Shown in pieces: positions 1-7,656 of a stretch of DNA of 64,000 nt. The stretch covers positions 62,001-126,000 of the forward strand of contig CAKSWU010000001.1 of NCBI GenBank assembly GCA_934513205.1, in the 5' to 3' direction. Below the pieces are notes generated by a model, which worked only from the letters and a program-made list of their open reading frames with translations, was not told the DNA's origin and did no database searches. The DNA is from an uncultured Faecalibacterium sp. (GTDB taxonomy: Bacteria > Bacillota > Clostridia > Oscillospirales > Ruminococcaceae). The position numbers and the translations under genes were made by a program. Within the stretch, counting starts at the first letter, position 1; each line of letters opens with the position of its first letter.

Positions 1-175
1 CGGTACCTTCTGCCAGAGCAGCGCCCAGCAGCAGGTTCGTCTGGATCTTACCGGAAGCCTCCGGCTGGCGGGAGATGGCCTCCGTTGCCTTACCAGTTGC
101 AATACCAATGCCAATACCGCCGCCAATACCGGTCAGCGCTGCAATGCCAGCGCCCAGAGCTACCAAACCACTCAT
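1..175 (-). CDS. atpE: ATP synthase F0 subunit c (3' end beyond window)
   Basis: Ring subunit of the membrane F-type ATP synthase. 58 codons are visible from the ATG at 173-175, preceded by an AAAGGAG Shine-Dalgarno. The peptide shows a Gly-rich first helix (residues about 16-28, alternating G/I), the polar loop R36-Q37-P38, and a second helix reaching L-A-E-G-T, where E56 is the expected ion-carrying carboxylate. The helix-1 Gln typical of sodium-binding c-rings is replaced by Ile, so proton coupling is likely (inference). It lies 40 bp downstream of atpB, in the usual a-c order of an atp operon. Confidence 0.93.
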   Translation of the reverse strand, partial: MSGLVALGAGIAALTGIGGGIGIGIATGKATEAISRQPEASGKIQTNLLLGAALAEGT

Positions 176-215
176 AGTTCTATCTCCTTTGTAATTACAG
201 TTTTAAATGTGTTGT

Positions 216-899
216 TTATTCCTCGCCGCCGATGCTCTCTTTCATAAACAGTGCGGTCAGGAACACGAAAACATAGGTCTGAATCAGACCATCGAACAGG
301 TCAAAATACAGGCTGAACACCGCCGGGACGAACACCGGCACCACCAGCTTGAGCAGTTCCATGATGACGAACGCGCCCAGCACGTTGCCGAACAGTCGCA
401 TGCACAGACTGGTGGGGCGAATGGCGATCTCGAGGATGTTCATAGGGGTCATAATGGGGGTAGGGGCTGCAAGGCTCTTGAGAAAGCCCGCGCCGCCCCG
501 GGCGCGAACGCCTGCATACTCGATAAGCACGATGCTCATCAGCGCCAGCGCAGCGGTCACATCCAGATCCTTTGTGGGGGGCTTTACGCCGAACACACCG
601 ATCACGTTGGAGCAGGCAATGTACAGCGCCACGGTCATCAGATAAGGCACATAGCGGCTGCCCTCCTTGCCCAGCAACCCTTCAAAGAAGTTTTTGCCAA
701 GGGAGTACAGCGCTTCCAGTGCTGCCTGACGCTTGCTGATGTGATCCACCTTCAGGTTGCGGGTAAGCAGGATGGAGCCCACCACCAGCAGCAGCATGAT
801 CACCCAGCTGATGACCACCGATTCCGGGATCTGCAGCGAGCCGACCTTGACATACTCCACGGTAAGCTCTTCCATCAGAGCCTGCGTCAATTTGTTCAT
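216..899 (-). CDS. atpB: ATP synthase F0 subunit a
   Basis: Proton-channel subunit of the F0 sector, 227 aa and polytopic. The start is the ATG at 897-899 (M-N-K-L-T-Q) because GGAAGGAGG lies just upstream; a longer in-frame reading to 1151 has no ribosome site and poor coding character. The C-terminal half carries the family motif M-R-L-F-G-N, whose Arg is the essential residue facing the c-ring Glu. It is followed by atpE and preceded by a roughly 550-bp spacer holding a promoter at 1123-1151, so it appears to be the first gene of the atp operon. No atpI-like gene was recognised upstream. Confidence 0.95.
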   Translation of the reverse strand: MNKLTQALMEELTVEYVKVGSLQIPESVVISWVIMLLLVVGSILLTRNLKVDHISKRQAALEALYSLGKNFFEGLLGKEGSRYVPYLMTVALYIACSNVIGVFGVKPPTKDLDVTAALALMSIVLIEYAGVRARGGAGFLKSLAAPTPIMTPMNILEIAIRPTSLCMRLFGNVLGAFVIMELLKLVVPVFVPAVFSLYFDLFDGLIQTYVFVFLTALFMKESIGGEE

Positions 900-1122
900 T
901 TGCTTTTCCTCCTTCCTGCAGGGATAGGGTCTGCGGGCGGGAGCCGGATGTGCGGCGCATCCCCGGCCGAGGATCTGCCGCACGCCCTTGCTCCGCGCCC
1001 CTTCACACCTTCTTATCACGCGAAGAAAAGACTTTGTACCGTGAAAAAAGCAAGGAAGGCGCTGCCTGAATGCTGTCTGCGCCCTCCCCTTTCTTTGTCG
1101 GTTTCGTCTTTTTTCGTTGTGT

Positions 1123-1151
1123 ATAATAGTACGATTGCACAAAATTGGCAA
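1123..1151 (-). promoter_or_regulatory. Sigma-A-type promoter for atpB operon
   Basis: On the minus strand TTGCCA, a 17-bp spacer and TATTAT, in an AT-rich patch about 220 bp upstream of the atpB start. The rest of the 900-1455 spacer shows no convincing gene, so a long 5' leader is implied. Confidence 0.5.
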
Positions 1152-1455
1152 GAGTATTTGTGCACATTCTACATTTTACCCGGTAGCATTGCACCAGCAA
1201 AACAAAACTGTTGTACAGGGTGCACAATTGCAAGTTAAAAAAGCATATAATCTGTACAATTTTCTTGGATTTTTCCAGCGCTTTGCAGGCGTATTCTTCC
1301 GGTTTTGGGAAATATTTCCGCAAAAATAGCCGTACCGTATAGCTTTTATATATCAGGTATATAAAAAACGTATAGGTATCTTTTCCGGTATGTTCCGGCG
1401 GCATCTTATGTATATTACTTATACATATTTATTATAGAATCGCAGCCAAACCGCC

Positions 1456-1920
1456 TTACATGGCCTGCTTTTCCCCACGGCGGAACACCAGCCGGAAAAT
1501 GGCGCGGGCCAGCGGGCCGCAGTACAGCATCTGCCAGCACAGCGCCATGGGCATATTGCAGCCCCAGGTGTGCACCCACATTCCAAAGCTCGGCTCTTTG
1601 AACAGCAGTGTTGCGACCAGACTCATCACCGGGCACATGATGCACACGATCATCAGCGAGATGGCGTAGGTGATGAACTGCGGGCGGTCGGTGGGGCGCA
1701 TAAACAGGAATGCCAGCTTCGTGGCCAGCTTTTCCACCACAAAAAACTCCAGCACACAGGCCACCGGCACCATAATGGGCATCTCATGCAGAGCCATGAC
1801 AAAGGTGGCGTTGGTCACACCATTTGTGTTCAGCGCCACATTGTAGACGATCATGCCATAGACCATGATAGCTGCCATGACAATGGTAAAGAAGATGCGT
1901 TCCGGTAAAGTTTTAGGCAT
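1456..1920 (-). CDS. DUF2798 family membrane protein
   Basis: 154 aa integral membrane protein, about four predicted helices arranged as two related halves: residues about 10-75 with T-N-A-T-F-V-M-A-L-H-E-M-P, and about 85-150 with F-G-M-W-V-H-T-W-G-C-N-M-P. This two-repeat layout is typical of DUF2798 proteins, whose function is unknown. The start at 1918-1920 is the only reasonable ATG. It is co-directional with the atp genes but separated by the atp promoter region. Upstream, a minus-strand terminator hairpin (1950-1998) isolates it. Confidence 0.75.
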   Translation of the reverse strand: MPKTLPERIFFTIVMAAIMVYGMIVYNVALNTNGVTNATFVMALHEMPIMVPVACVLEFFVVEKLATKLAFLFMRPTDRPQFITYAISLMIVCIMCPVMSLVATLLFKEPSFGMWVHTWGCNMPMALCWQMLYCGPLARAIFRLVFRRGEKQAM

Positions 1921-1949
1921 TTTGATTCTCCGTTTCTTTTACGTGTAAA

Positions 1950-1998
1950 TTTTTGCCGCAAAAAGCCGCCCCGCGAAACTTTCATCTCGCGGGGCGGC
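1950..1998 (-). terminator. Intrinsic terminator reading on minus strand
   Basis: A perfect 12-bp stem (1965-1976 with 1987-1998, GC-rich, 10-nt loop) is followed on the minus strand by a T run. It lies only about 30 bp upstream of the DUF2798 start codon, so it either ends an unseen minus-strand transcript or acts as a leader attenuator. Confidence 0.7.
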
Positions 1999-2283
1999 TG
2001 CGACTACCATTCATTGGTGCTATTTTAGCACAAATAGAACCTGCGCATAATACCCTGCAGGCACTTTCTCCCCTTTTGCAAAAAATCCTTCACGAACGGC
2101 CCGGAACTTCTGGGCAGCTTTGCTGTGACTCCCCCGGCAGCTCTCCCCACAGGGCGCAGAGTTTCTTTCCAAAAGGTCTGATCGTCCGGACACACTGCGC
2201 AGAAATCGGCATTTTGCACGTTCCATCTGCTATTTTTCAAGAACTGCACAATTTTATGTTTCTATCCTTGTGCACTCTGCGAA
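1999..2283. other. Spacer without recognisable gene
   Basis: Both strands were read. Only short overlapping open frames without ribosome sites were found, and no RNA family was recognised. Confidence 0.5.
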
Positions 2284-2312
2284 TAGACAAATCAATCAGA
2301 AATATGTATAAT
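2284..2312 (+). promoter_or_regulatory. Strong promoter of candidate large ncRNA
   Basis: TAGACA, 17-bp spacer, TATAAT with an upstream TG (extended -10). Transcription should begin near 2319. Confidence 0.75.
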
Positions 2313-2378
2313 AAAGCCAGAAACCAGAGAAGTACAGCAGAAGCTCAAATGAGAGCTAATCCCGCTGACTTTAAGCAG

Positions 2379-2906
2379 AAAGGAGCGAGACCGATGGTTG
2401 ATATGGAACCCGCACAGCAGGGACAGGCTGTCGGGATTCGCTGAGAAGCAAAAAAGAGGCTCACCACAAACGGGATGTTTCCCCCGTATCAGAACAACAA
2501 CATCGAGCCAGTCTTGAGCATCAAAAATGCGATGTAACGACAACCTGTCGATAAACACTTTCCCCGGCAATTCAAATAGATCCGCTGGAGATGATCTTTT
2601 GTGAAAGCATCAATGATCCGGAGAACCTTATTTGAATAGCAAAAAGGAGTTCTACCAATGTACTAAGTAAGACGTCCCCCGCAAATCTAACTCGAAAGAA
2701 TGTGGTAATATGAAATTCATCCTGATGAACCGTATGCCGCAGTCCAACAGTTGAGAAAAGGGTCAGTCCAATGTACAATTGATTTCATCCCCTTGCATAG
2801 CACCCAAATTCTGAAGAAACGTTTCTAAGGAGAGTCACCCTATGAAACCGACATTCCGAAAATGAGGTAACCCAAGGAGAAGAGGCTTATGACTCCGAAG
2901 AAGTAA
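2379..2906 (+). other. Four Shine-Dalgarno-preceded mini-ORFs inside the RNA
   Basis: Each has AAGGAG or AGGAG 8-9 nt before ATG. 2394-2444: 16 codons, M-V-D-M-E-P start. 2658-2666: ATG-TAC-TAA. 2842-2865: 7 codons, M-K-P-T-F-R-K. 2889-2906: 5 codons, M-T-P-K-K. The ribosome-site spacing is near optimal in all four. The peptides are too short to judge, so the motifs could instead be structural. Confidence 0.4.
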
Positions 2907-2910
2907 GGAT

Positions 2911-2957
2911 CCAGCCGGACGAGGGCTTGCAACCGCCTCGTCCGGCTGGTTTTATTT
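2911..2957 (+). terminator. Rho-independent terminator of the ncRNA
   Basis: A perfect 14-bp GC-rich stem (2911-2924 with 2936-2949) with an 11-nt loop, followed by TTTTATTTTT. Confidence 0.92.
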
Positions 2958-3026
2958 TTCGCTTTTTCAACCAATAGTTGACGCCCGGTTTGTGCAAATT
3001 TCACGCAGGAAGGTTGAATGCCGTCC

Positions 3027-3054
3027 TTGTGTTTTCGCTCCCCTATGTTATAAT
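3027..3054 (+). promoter_or_regulatory. Promoter for small membrane protein genes
   Basis: TTGTGT, 16-bp spacer, TATAAT. It lies 26 bp before the ATG at 3080. Confidence 0.6.
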
Positions 3055-3079
3055 CGTGGAAAAGATGGAGGTGTATTCC

Positions 3080-3397
3080 ATGGAGTCATTCTTATCGTTT
3101 TCTACTCTGTTCAACCTTGTGCTGACTGTTATCTGGTTCATCTCCGGCATTCGGGATTTTCAGGGCAAAGACCCGTTCCTCAATCTGCCGTTCAACCAGT
3201 ATCACCGCGACCCGGAATACCGCGCCATGTGGCAGAAGAAAAACGGTGTGTTCTTCATGCTCAACAGCATCGCCTTTCTGATCTTGACCTTCACACCCGT
3301 TACATCGCTGGTCTACCGTATCCTCTTCGGCATCGCCATCGTGGGCGATCTTCTTTATCTTGTCGCTTACGAAAGTTGGGACCATAGTGCTGATTGA
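3080..3397 (+). CDS. Small membrane protein of unknown function
   Basis: 105 aa. The start is the ATG at 3080 because GGAGGTG lies 6 nt upstream; the open frame continues further 5' but across the promoter. Two or three hydrophobic segments (about residues 3-20, 55-72, 76-95) flank a polar middle rich in aromatic and charged residues. It shares the I-R-D pattern after helix 1 with the next gene, so the two may be paralogues. It is first in a three-gene run (3080-3950). No family recognised. Confidence 0.65.
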   Translation: MESFLSFSTLFNLVLTVIWFISGIRDFQGKDPFLNLPFNQYHRDPEYRAMWQKKNGVFFMLNSIAFLILTFTPVTSLVYRILFGIAIVGDLLYLVAYESWDHSAD

Positions 3398-3416
3398 CCG
3401 CCGGAAAGGGGCCACC

Positions 3417-3722
3417 ATGAATTTGAATCTTTCGGACTGGGATTGGCTGAACGCTGCACTGGGCGTACTGTTTTTGTACCGCGGCATCCGGGACCTGTAC
3501 AATGGCACCGGCACCGGATGGAGCAGTGAGGACGAAAAGAAACACTTTCACAGTTCCTTCGGCATCCTGTCGATCCTTTGCGGTGCACTCTATCTGGTCA
3601 ACATTTTTCTGCCCAAGGTGGAGCCGCTGCGCTCCATTTTGATGGTGGCAGCGCTCGTATTCAGTGTTGTTCTGCTGATCTCGCATCTGTGCTATCTCTT
3701 GAGCAAAGACGACAAAAAGTGA
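3417..3722 (+). CDS. Small membrane protein, probable paralogue of the preceding gene
   Basis: 101 aa. The ATG at 3417 follows an A-rich GAAAGGGG site; an in-frame upstream ATG at 3360 would overlap the previous gene and lacks a site. Layout mirrors the preceding protein: hydrophobic start, G-I-R-D motif near residue 25, a charged loop (S-E-D-E-K-K-H), then two hydrophobic segments and a basic tail. Probably co-transcribed with both neighbours (gaps 19 and 9 bp). Function not recognised. Confidence 0.62.
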   Translation: MNLNLSDWDWLNAALGVLFLYRGIRDLYNGTGTGWSSEDEKKHFHSSFGILSILCGALYLVNIFLPKVEPLRSILMVAALVFSVVLLISHLCYLLSKDDKK

Positions 3723-3731
3723 GGGGGCCCT

Positions 3732-3950
3732 ATGGAGGTCATCTTTTCGATCTTAGCCGCACTTTTCGGCATTGGGTTCGGCATTTTTATGGCGCTGCAG
3801 CCGGAGGATGCCATTGCCCTGCATGACCGTGGGCGGTATACGCAGACCGAACCAACGGAAAAATACATCAGGCTGACCCGGCTGGAAGGCATCGTACTCT
3901 CGGTGCTCTGCGCCGTGCTTCTGGTGGTACTGCTGTTCGCGCCCCAATAA
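3732..3950 (+). CDS. Small two-helix membrane protein
   Basis: 72 aa, start at 3732 after a GAGGGGG site. A hydrophobic N-terminal helix (residues about 3-23) and C-terminal helix (about 52-70) flank a polar loop with conserved-looking R-L-T-R-L-E. It follows the two preceding small membrane genes with a 9-bp gap. The layout resembles small DUF6199-like proteins, but that assignment is weak. Confidence 0.55.
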   Translation: MEVIFSILAALFGIGFGIFMALQPEDAIALHDRGRYTQTEPTEKYIRLTRLEGIVLSVLCAVLLVVLLFAPQ

Positions 3951-3968
3951 GACTTTGTCGCTTTCCTC

Positions 3969-3997
3969 TTGCGCTTGACTTCTCACCCTGTTACAAT
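3969..3997 (+). promoter_or_regulatory. Promoter for Dabb-family gene
   Basis: TTGCGC, 17-bp spacer, TACAAT, 27 bp before the start codon. Confidence 0.5.
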
Positions 3998-4024
3998 GAG
4001 AAAAAACGCAGGAGGTTTTTTATT

Positions 4025-4333
4025 ATGGTCAAGCATGTGATCCTGTGGCAGCTGAAGGACGAGCTGTCCGACGCCGAAAAAGCCGCCGTCAAGGCAGGCA
4101 TCAAGGAGGGGCTGGAAGGTCTGGCAGGCAAGGTCCCGGGCCTTGTGGAAGTGCATGTCAACATCAACGGTCTCCCCTCTTCCACCGCCGATGTGATGCT
4201 GGACACCACCTTTGAAAGTGCCGAGGCCCTCAAGGGCTACTCCGTCCATCCCGCCCATGTGGCTGTGGCCGACGGCAAGGTGCGGCCCTACACCAAGGCA
4301 CGGTTCTGTCTGGATTACGAGATTTCATGTTGA
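4025..4333 (+). CDS. Dabb (stress-responsive alpha/beta barrel) family protein
   Basis: 102 aa small soluble protein. The N-terminal M-V-K-H-V-I-L-W pattern, the central L-V-E-V-H-V-N and the late H-P-A-H-V sequence match the Dabb dimeric ferredoxin-fold family. Members of this family rarely have known substrates. Start 4025 follows GGAGG. It has its own promoter and stands alone between the small membrane genes and the metG leader. Confidence 0.82.
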   Translation: MVKHVILWQLKDELSDAEKAAVKAGIKEGLEGLAGKVPGLVEVHVNINGLPSSTADVMLDTTFESAEALKGYSVHPAHVAVADGKVRPYTKARFCLDYEISC

Positions 4334-4385
4334 CAAACCCACCGTTTTTGCGTATTATAGACATAACAATGTAAATTGGCTGTGA

Positions 4386-4655
4386 AGAGAAGAGTACGCA
4401 CCGTCTGCGCCTGACAGAAAGCCCGAAGGATGGAACCGGGCAGGCCGCGCGATGCCGAAGATGGTCTCGGAGCTGCGCAGGTGAAGATTGAGCCTGCGAC
4501 GGGTGCGCCCGTTACCGCGCTGCGCCGTGCCTTTTGGCCCGGCAAAAGGCTGCGCCCGCAAGGGCACGGCGAAGCAAGGTGGTACCACGAAAGTTTCTGC
4601 GCTCTCGTCCTTGTCCGGCACATCCGGCAGGACGGGGGCGTTTTTTCGCGCTGCA
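4386..4655 (+). ncRNA. T-box leader, Met-specific, upstream of metG
   Basis: An RNA switch that senses uncharged tRNA. AGAGTA (stem I, loop E side) lies near 4389. C-C-G-A-A-G precedes an ATG at 4461-4463 that is followed by six nucleotides and GAGC, the standard specifier arrangement. The T-box AAGGTGGTACCACG is at 4576-4589. The terminator stem is at 4606-4635 with a T run to 4646. Specifier AUG fits the methionyl-tRNA synthetase gene 40 bp downstream. When tRNA-Met is uncharged the antiterminator should form and metG be expressed. Confidence 0.9.
4606..4646 (+). terminator. T-box terminator (metG)
   Basis: CGTCCT...TCCGG pairs with CCGG...AGGACG, then GGGGGCG and six T. It competes with the T-box antiterminator. 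Confidence 0.85.
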
Positions 4656-4686
4656 CCGTCAAATCAGGAAAGGAAGAGTATCCCCC

Positions 4687-6684
4687 ATGAGCGAGCACAA
4701 GACATTTTACATCACCACCCCCATCTATTATCCCAGCGACAAGCTGCACATCGGTCACAGCTACACCACTGTGGCCTGCGATGCGCTGGCACGGTTCAAG
4801 CGGATGCAGGGCTACGACGTCATGTTCCTGACCGGCACCGATGAGCACGGTCAGAAGATCCAGGACAAGGCCGCCGACGCCGGCGTGACCCCCAAGGAGT
4901 ATGTGGACAAGATCGTTGCCACCGTCAAGGATCTGTGGAAGCTGCTGGACGTCAGCTACGACCGCTTTATCCGCACCACCGACGACTACCATATGGAGTC
5001 CTGCCAGAAGATCTTTACCAAGCTGTACGAGCAGGGCGATATCTATAAGGGCGAGTACATCGGCCACTACTGCAAGCCCTGCGAGAGTTTCTGGACCGAC
5101 AGCCAGCTGGTGGACGGCAAGTGCCCCGACTGCGGCCGTGAGGTCTACGATGCCCACGAGGAAGCCTACTTCTTCAAGACCAGCAAGTACGCCGACCGCC
5201 TGCTGAAGCTCTACGAGGAGAACCCTCAGTTCATCCAGCCCGAGAGCCGCAAGAACGAGATGATCGCCTTCATCAAGCAGGGCCTGCAGGACACCTGCGT
5301 GTCCCGCACCTCGGTCAAGTGGGGCATCCCGGTGCCCTTCGACCCCAAGCACACCATGTATGTGTGGGTGGACGCCCTGAGCAACTATATCTCCGCGCTG
5401 GGCTACGGCAACGAAACTTATCACGATTACGATAAGTTCTGGCCGGCAGACCTGCACATGGTGGGCAAGGAGATCCTGCGCTTCCACACCATTCTGTGGC
5501 CCGCCATGCTGATGGCACTGGATCTGCCCCTGCCCAAGCGGGTGTTCGGTCACGGCTGGCTGCTGATGAACGGCGGCAAGATGTCCAAGTCCGTGGGCAA
5601 CGTGGTGGACCCCGTCATCCTGTGCGACCGTTACGGCGTGGACGCCATCCGCTACTTCCTGCTGCGCGAGATTCCCTTTGGCAACGATGGTATGTTCACC
5701 AACGAAGCCCTGATCACCCGCATCAACAGCGATCTGGCCAACGATCTGGGCAACCTGCTCAGCCGCACCGTTGCCATGTGCGAAAAGTACTTCGGCGGCA
5801 CCGTGCATAACGTTGTCGGCACCGAGGCCATCGACACCGAGCTGGAGACCATGGTCAACGAGCTGACCGCCAAGGTCACGGCGGACATGGACAACCTGAC
5901 CATCCCGCAGGCGCTGATGGAGATCTTTGCGGTCATCCAGCGCGCCAACAAGTACATTGACGAAACTGCCCCCTGGGCACTGGCAAAGGACGAGGCCAAC
6001 AAGGCACGTCTGGAGAGCGTGCTGTATCACCTGTGCGAGGCTCTGCGCGTGTGCGGCATCCTGCTGAACGCCTACCTGCCCACCACCGCCCCCAAGATGA
6101 TGGAGCAGCTGGGTCTGGACGCTTCCGCTCTGGAGCTGTCCAAGACCACCTACGGCGCGCAGGAGAGCTACACCGTGCACAAGGGCGAGGCTCTGTTCCC
6201 CCGCATCGACGTGGCAAAGGAGATCGCCCACCTGAAGGAAGAGGACGAGAAGCGCAAGGCTGCCGCCGCTGCTGCCAACAAGGCCAAGGAGGAAGCCGAG
6301 AAGAAGGCTGCCGCCCCCGCTGAGGAGAGCAGCGTGGACTTCACCCACGAGGAAGAGATCGACTTTGACACCTTCTGCAAGGTGGAGCTGCGCGTGGCTG
6401 AAGTGCGCGCCTGCGAGAACCTGAAGGAGAGCAAGAAGCTGCTGCACCTGACCGTCTTTGACGGCGAGCGGGAGCGCTGCATCCTGTCCGGCATTGCCAA
6501 GTGGTTCAAGCCGGAAGATCTGATCGGCAAAAAGATCGGCATCGTGTGCAATCTGGCTCCCCGTCCGATGATGAAGGGCAAGTACGTCAGCGAAGGCATG
6601 ATCTTTGCTGCCGACACCGCAGATGGCGGCTGCTCCATTGCATTCTACGGCGACGATACCCCCGTGGGCAGCCGCATCCACTAA
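4687..6684 (+). CDS. metG: Methionine--tRNA ligase
   Basis: 665 aa class I aminoacyl-tRNA synthetase that charges tRNA-Met. The start is the ATG at 4687 after AAGGAAG, not the longer frame, which runs through the T-box. Signature H-I-G-H lies near residue 20, the zinc knuckle C-K-P-C...C-P-D-C around residues 130-150, and K-M-S-K-S near 300. After the anticodon-binding region comes an Ala/Lys/Glu-rich linker (about 515-545) and a C-terminal tRNA-binding OB-fold domain (about 560-665). This two-domain form is normal for Firmicutes. Regulated by the preceding T-box. Confidence 0.97.
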   Translation: MSEHKTFYITTPIYYPSDKLHIGHSYTTVACDALARFKRMQGYDVMFLTGTDEHGQKIQDKAADAGVTPKEYVDKIVATVKDLWKLLDVSYDRFIRTTDDYHMESCQKIFTKLYEQGDIYKGEYIGHYCKPCESFWTDSQLVDGKCPDCGREVYDAHEEAYFFKTSKYADRLLKLYEENPQFIQPESRKNEMIAFIKQGLQDTCVSRTSVKWGIPVPFDPKHTMYVWVDALSNYISALGYGNETYHDYDKFWPADLHMVGKEILRFHTILWPAMLMALDLPLPKRVFGHGWLLMNGGKMSKSVGNVVDPVILCDRYGVDAIRYFLLREIPFGNDGMFTNEALITRINSDLANDLGNLLSRTVAMCEKYFGGTVHNVVGTEAIDTELETMVNELTAKVTADMDNLTIPQALMEIFAVIQRANKYIDETAPWALAKDEANKARLESVLYHLCEALRVCGILLNAYLPTTAPKMMEQLGLDASALELSKTTYGAQESYTVHKGEALFPRIDVAKEIAHLKEEDEKRKAAAAAANKAKEEAEKKAAAPAEESSVDFTHEEEIDFDTFCKVELRVAEVRACENLKESKKLLHLTVFDGERERCILSGIAKWFKPEDLIGKKIGIVCNLAPRPMMKGKYVSEGMIFAADTADGGCSIAFYGDDTPVGSRIH

Positions 6685-6696
6685 GTGAGGAACAAC

Positions 6697-7656
6697 ATGT
6701 CTGATAATACAGCCGTTCGTGCGGCAAAGCTGGATAAGATCTTCGGCACGCCGGTGTGCGCCGTGCTGCTGGCTATTTTCTGCAATGTGCTGTGGGGCTC
6801 GGCCTTCCCCTTCATCAAACTGGGGTACCGGCTGTTCTCCATCAGCACCGGCGACACCGCCTCCATCTTCTGCTTTGCGGGGGTGCGGTTCATGCTGGGC
6901 AGCGTGCTGGTGCTGCTGGGCAGCATCCTGCTGCAGGGGCGAGCACCCCGTCTGCCCCGGGGTAAAGTGGCAGCCGAGTGCTGCGCGCTGGGTCTGTGGC
7001 AGACCACGATACAGTATGCGTTCTACTACATCGCCGTGGCGATGCTCACCGGTGCCTTTGGCGGCATCCTGAACAGCACCCAGAGCTTTCTGGGCGTCAT
7101 CTTTGCCCACTTTATCTACGGCAATGCGGACCGCATGACCCCGGCAAAAACGCTGGGCTGCGCCGTGGGCTTTGCCGGGGTACTTATCGGCACCCTTGGC
7201 AACCACGGCAGCGGCAGCGGCTGGGGCGTGTTCTGCATGATGGCGGCAACCGTCATCTTTACCCTGTCCGGTCCGTGGAACAAATCGGTCACCAAAAAAG
7301 CCGATAGCTTTGCTGTCTGCTTTTTGAACCTGTTCGTGGGCGGTCTGGGGCTGTTTGTGCTGGGCACTGTCATGGGCGGCCGTCTCCATGTGCAAAACGC
7401 GTTGGCTGCCGTGGTCATGCTGTATCTGGCCTTCATCTGCGGGGCAGGCTATGTGCTGTGGGCGCTGCTGATGAAGAACAATCCGGTCAGCCGCATCGCC
7501 ATCTTTGGCTTCGTCAACCCGGTGGTCAACGTGCTGCTGAGCGCGGTGCTCAACGGCGAACCGCTGTTCCGCTGGCAGTATCTGGCGGCGCTGGTGTTCG
7601 TCTGCGTGGGCATCTGGCTGGTGAACAAGGCCCCCGCCCAGAAGGAGAAGGTATGA
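6697..7656 (+). CDS. EamA/DMT family transporter
   Basis: 319 aa inner-membrane protein with about ten hydrophobic helices in two EamA halves (residues about 20-155 and 165-310), the drug/metabolite transporter layout. The substrate is not predictable. The ATG at 6697 is chosen because GTGAGG precedes it; an in-frame GTG at 6685 abuts the metG stop. The N-terminal W-G-S-A-F-P motif (residues about 34-39) is typical of the family. It starts 12 bp after metG and overlaps tatD by 4 bp (ATGA), so translational coupling is likely. Confidence 0.85.
   Translation: MSDNTAVRAAKLDKIFGTPVCAVLLAIFCNVLWGSAFPFIKLGYRLFSISTGDTASIFCFAGVRFMLGSVLVLLGSILLQGRAPRLPRGKVAAECCALGLWQTTIQYAFYYIAVAMLTGAFGGILNSTQSFLGVIFAHFIYGNADRMTPAKTLGCAVGFAGVLIGTLGNHGSGSGWGVFCMMAATVIFTLSGPWNKSVTKKADSFAVCFLNLFVGGLGLFVLGTVMGGRLHVQNALAAVVMLYLAFICGAGYVLWALLMKNNPVSRIAIFGFVNPVVNVLLSAVLNGEPLFRWQYLAALVFVCVGIWLVNKAPAQKEKV

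Larger units (their letters stand above)
2319..2957 (+). ncRNA. Candidate large structured noncoding RNA (~640 nt)
   Basis: A complete transcription unit: strong promoter at 2284-2312 and a perfect terminator at 2911-2957, with no ordinary gene between. Its composition is A-rich and unlike nearby coding sequence. Local and long-range pairings are visible: 2570-2578 with 2629-2637 (9 bp), 2358-2364 with 2432-2438 (7 bp), hairpin 2409-2434, hairpin 2538-2550, and hairpin 2716-2729. It also holds four Shine-Dalgarno/ATG pairs that open frames of only 2-16 codons. Size and isolation recall the large ornate bacterial RNAs (ROOL, GOLLD, OLE), but no family motif was recognised and the function is unknown. 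Confidence 0.6.

Noticed and set aside
1003..1404. 133-codon minus frame upstream of atpB, considered as atpI
   Set aside because: It crosses the likely promoter, lacks a membrane-protein pattern and has no ribosome site.
2292..2778. Short minus-strand frames across the ncRNA locus
   Set aside because: They oppose a plus-strand promoter/terminator pair and have no ribosome sites or family resemblance.
4315..7395. Antisense open frame of over 1000 codons opposite metG and the EamA gene
   Set aside because: It is a GC-rich shadow of metG: no ribosome site, His/Gln/Gly-rich composition, and the sense strand has all synthetase motifs.
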